Below are positions 63,435 through 64,000 of a stretch of 64,000 bases of DNA, piece by piece. This DNA comes from Acidithiobacillus concretivorus (lineage in GTDB: Bacteria; Pseudomonadota; Gammaproteobacteria; Acidithiobacillales; Acidithiobacillaceae): positions 1 through 64,000 of the forward strand of contig NZ_JABELD010000037.1 of assembly GCF_018853445.1 (NCBI RefSeq), in the 5' to 3' direction. Under the pieces are notes generated by a model, which was given only the letters and a program-made list of their open reading frames with translations, was not told the DNA's origin and did not search any database. The position numbers were made by a program, and so were the translations under genes. Each line of letters begins with the position of its first letter. Within the stretch, counting starts at the first letter, position 1.

Positions 63435-63923
63435 ATGGATACACCCAATCAGAATCCAGTAATGATTCCTGCTGCCCAGGAATTTCATCTCAGTTTCCGG
63501 GTCAGTGACCTGGCTGAAAGCACCCGTTTTTACGAGCACTTTCTGGGGGTCGCGCCCAAACAGAGTACGGCACGCTTCAGCACCTTTATCGTCCCGCATT
63601 TGTGCCTGAATCTCGTTATTCTGGTGAATGACCGGGGAGAAACGCTGGATACTTATAGTCTTTATCATGTGGGGCTGGGCGTGAAAGACCGGGCGGCAGT
63701 CATCGAAAGCTATCATCGCGCCATGGCGGCGGGTGCCGAAATTGTTAAACCACCCCGCACCACCTGGCGCGGAATGCCTCTCCATGAACTTTGGCTACGG
63801 GATCCCACGGGCTACAACATTGAAGTGTATGCCCGCTTGACCGACGCCGAACTGACAGAAATGCCCGCTGATCAGGAGCCGTTTTTCCTGGTAGCAGGCA
63901 CTGAACCGAAAGAAAGCTCCTGA
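63435..63923 (+). CDS. VOC/glyoxalase-family protein of the ars operon
   Basis: This protein of about 162 residues has the vicinal-oxygen-chelate fold with EFHLSFRVSDLAESTRFYEHFLG and YHVGLGVKDRAAV as metal-binding strands and the end HELWLRDPTGYNIEVYARLT. It is related to CadI/ArsI-type proteins of arsenic operons. The paired cysteines that bind trivalent organoarsenicals in ArsI lyases are absent (only one Cys, in HLCLNLV), so C-As lyase activity is doubtful. It follows arsC by four bases from the ATG at 63435; a start at 63462 is possible. Confidence 0.82.
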   Translation: MDTPNQNPVMIPAAQEFHLSFRVSDLAESTRFYEHFLGVAPKQSTARFSTFIVPHLCLNLVILVNDRGETLDTYSLYHVGLGVKDRAAVIESYHRAMAAGAEIVKPPRTTWRGMPLHELWLRDPTGYNIEVYARLTDAELTEMPADQEPFFLVAGTEPKESS

Positions 63924-63941
63924 TTGATTAAGAATGATCTA

Positions 63942-63986
63942 ACCGATCTGGCATTAGTCTTCTAACAAAGACACTTCCAGATCGGT
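63942..63986. repeat. Inverted repeat ACCGATCTGG-N25-CCAGATCGGT
   Basis: A perfect 10-base inverted repeat spans the end of the ars operon and the probable end of the next, convergent gene. No T run follows on either side. It may be a shared transcription end or chance in coding sequence. Confidence 0.45.
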
Positions 63987-64000
63987 ACCCAGAAGACGGG
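63954..64000 (-). CDS. Possible C-terminal end of a minus-strand gene
   Basis: Read on the minus strand from the window edge, one frame gives RLLGTDLEVSLLED and then TAA at 63954-63956. The acidic, hydrophobic end looks like a real protein terminus and would be convergent with the ars operon. Only 15 codons are visible, so family and reality are uncertain. Confidence 0.35.
   Translation of the reverse strand, partial: RLLGTDLEVSLLED

Overview
The window looks like a chromosomal segment of an acidophilic gammaproteobacterium-like chemolithotroph, most probably Acidithiobacillus. The best single clue is the ArsR at 62587-62952: counted from its second ATG, its cysteines fall at residues 95, 96 and 102, the unusual arsenite site described for the Acidithiobacillus ferrooxidans ArsR. 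Supporting clues are the moderate G+C content, the number of metal/efflux systems, and housekeeping blocks in proteobacterial order (pyrG-kdsA-eno-ftsB; uvrC-pgsA-tRNA-Gly-tRNA-Cys). The species is not determined.

Layout. 1-1420: end of an EmrAB/TolC-type export operon. 1541-4418: a single-domain globin next to a ferredoxin-flavin reductase, then AlkA and a DUF488 protein. 4452-18136: a complete nitrate assimilation locus with a Crp/Fnr regulator, the nitrate sensor NasS, a NarK-type transporter, a porin, NirB, NirD, assimilatory nitrate reductase, a YbiB/TrpD2 protein, CobA and a short sirohydrochlorin chelatase for siroheme, and the ANTAR regulator NasT. NasS, NarK and NirB are each preceded by the same stack: a sigma-54 promoter, a short hairpin a few bases after the predicted start, and an intrinsic terminator just before the gene. 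Two of the three also have an NtrC-like site about 110-117 bases upstream of the start.

18279-20406: a drug/metabolite transporter with a histidine-rich tail, a damaged Crp/Fnr gene and a DUF2892 protein. 20423-28972 (minus strand): a tripartite RND pump, its two-component system, a PepSY protein and a cytochrome b. A shared 20-base operator lies before the pump operon and before the PepSY/regulator operon. 29227-41525: a TonB-dependent receptor, an unusual OmpR-type regulator, a DoxX-like protein, a CusRS-like pair and a second RND pump, linked by GTCAT repeats at an 11-base period. 41509-43836: a tandem DUF202 protein and an APC permease. 44302-49386: a type IV pilus cluster (PilC, three prepilins and a large PilX-like protein).

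49420-51326 is accessory DNA beside a tRNA-Cys gene: a frameshifted transposon-associated gene, a truncated Fic gene, an orphan coiled-coil fragment and an intact TacA/TacT toxin-antitoxin pair. I see no gene in 49900-50093. 51370-59212 is core genome: tRNA-Cys, tRNA-Gly, pgsA, uvrC, DUF971, efp, ftsB, eno, kdsA, pyrG. 59362-63923 holds a zinc alcohol dehydrogenase, a double-cupin protein and a divergent arsenic locus (arsB; arsR-arsC-VOC). The last bases probably carry the end of a minus-strand gene.

Gaps near or over 300 bases: 31570-31877 is a two-way promoter region with ordered repeats; 43837-44301 is AT-rich DNA followed by an unassigned sequence ending in a terminator; 28973-29226 holds a minus-strand terminator and no convincing gene.
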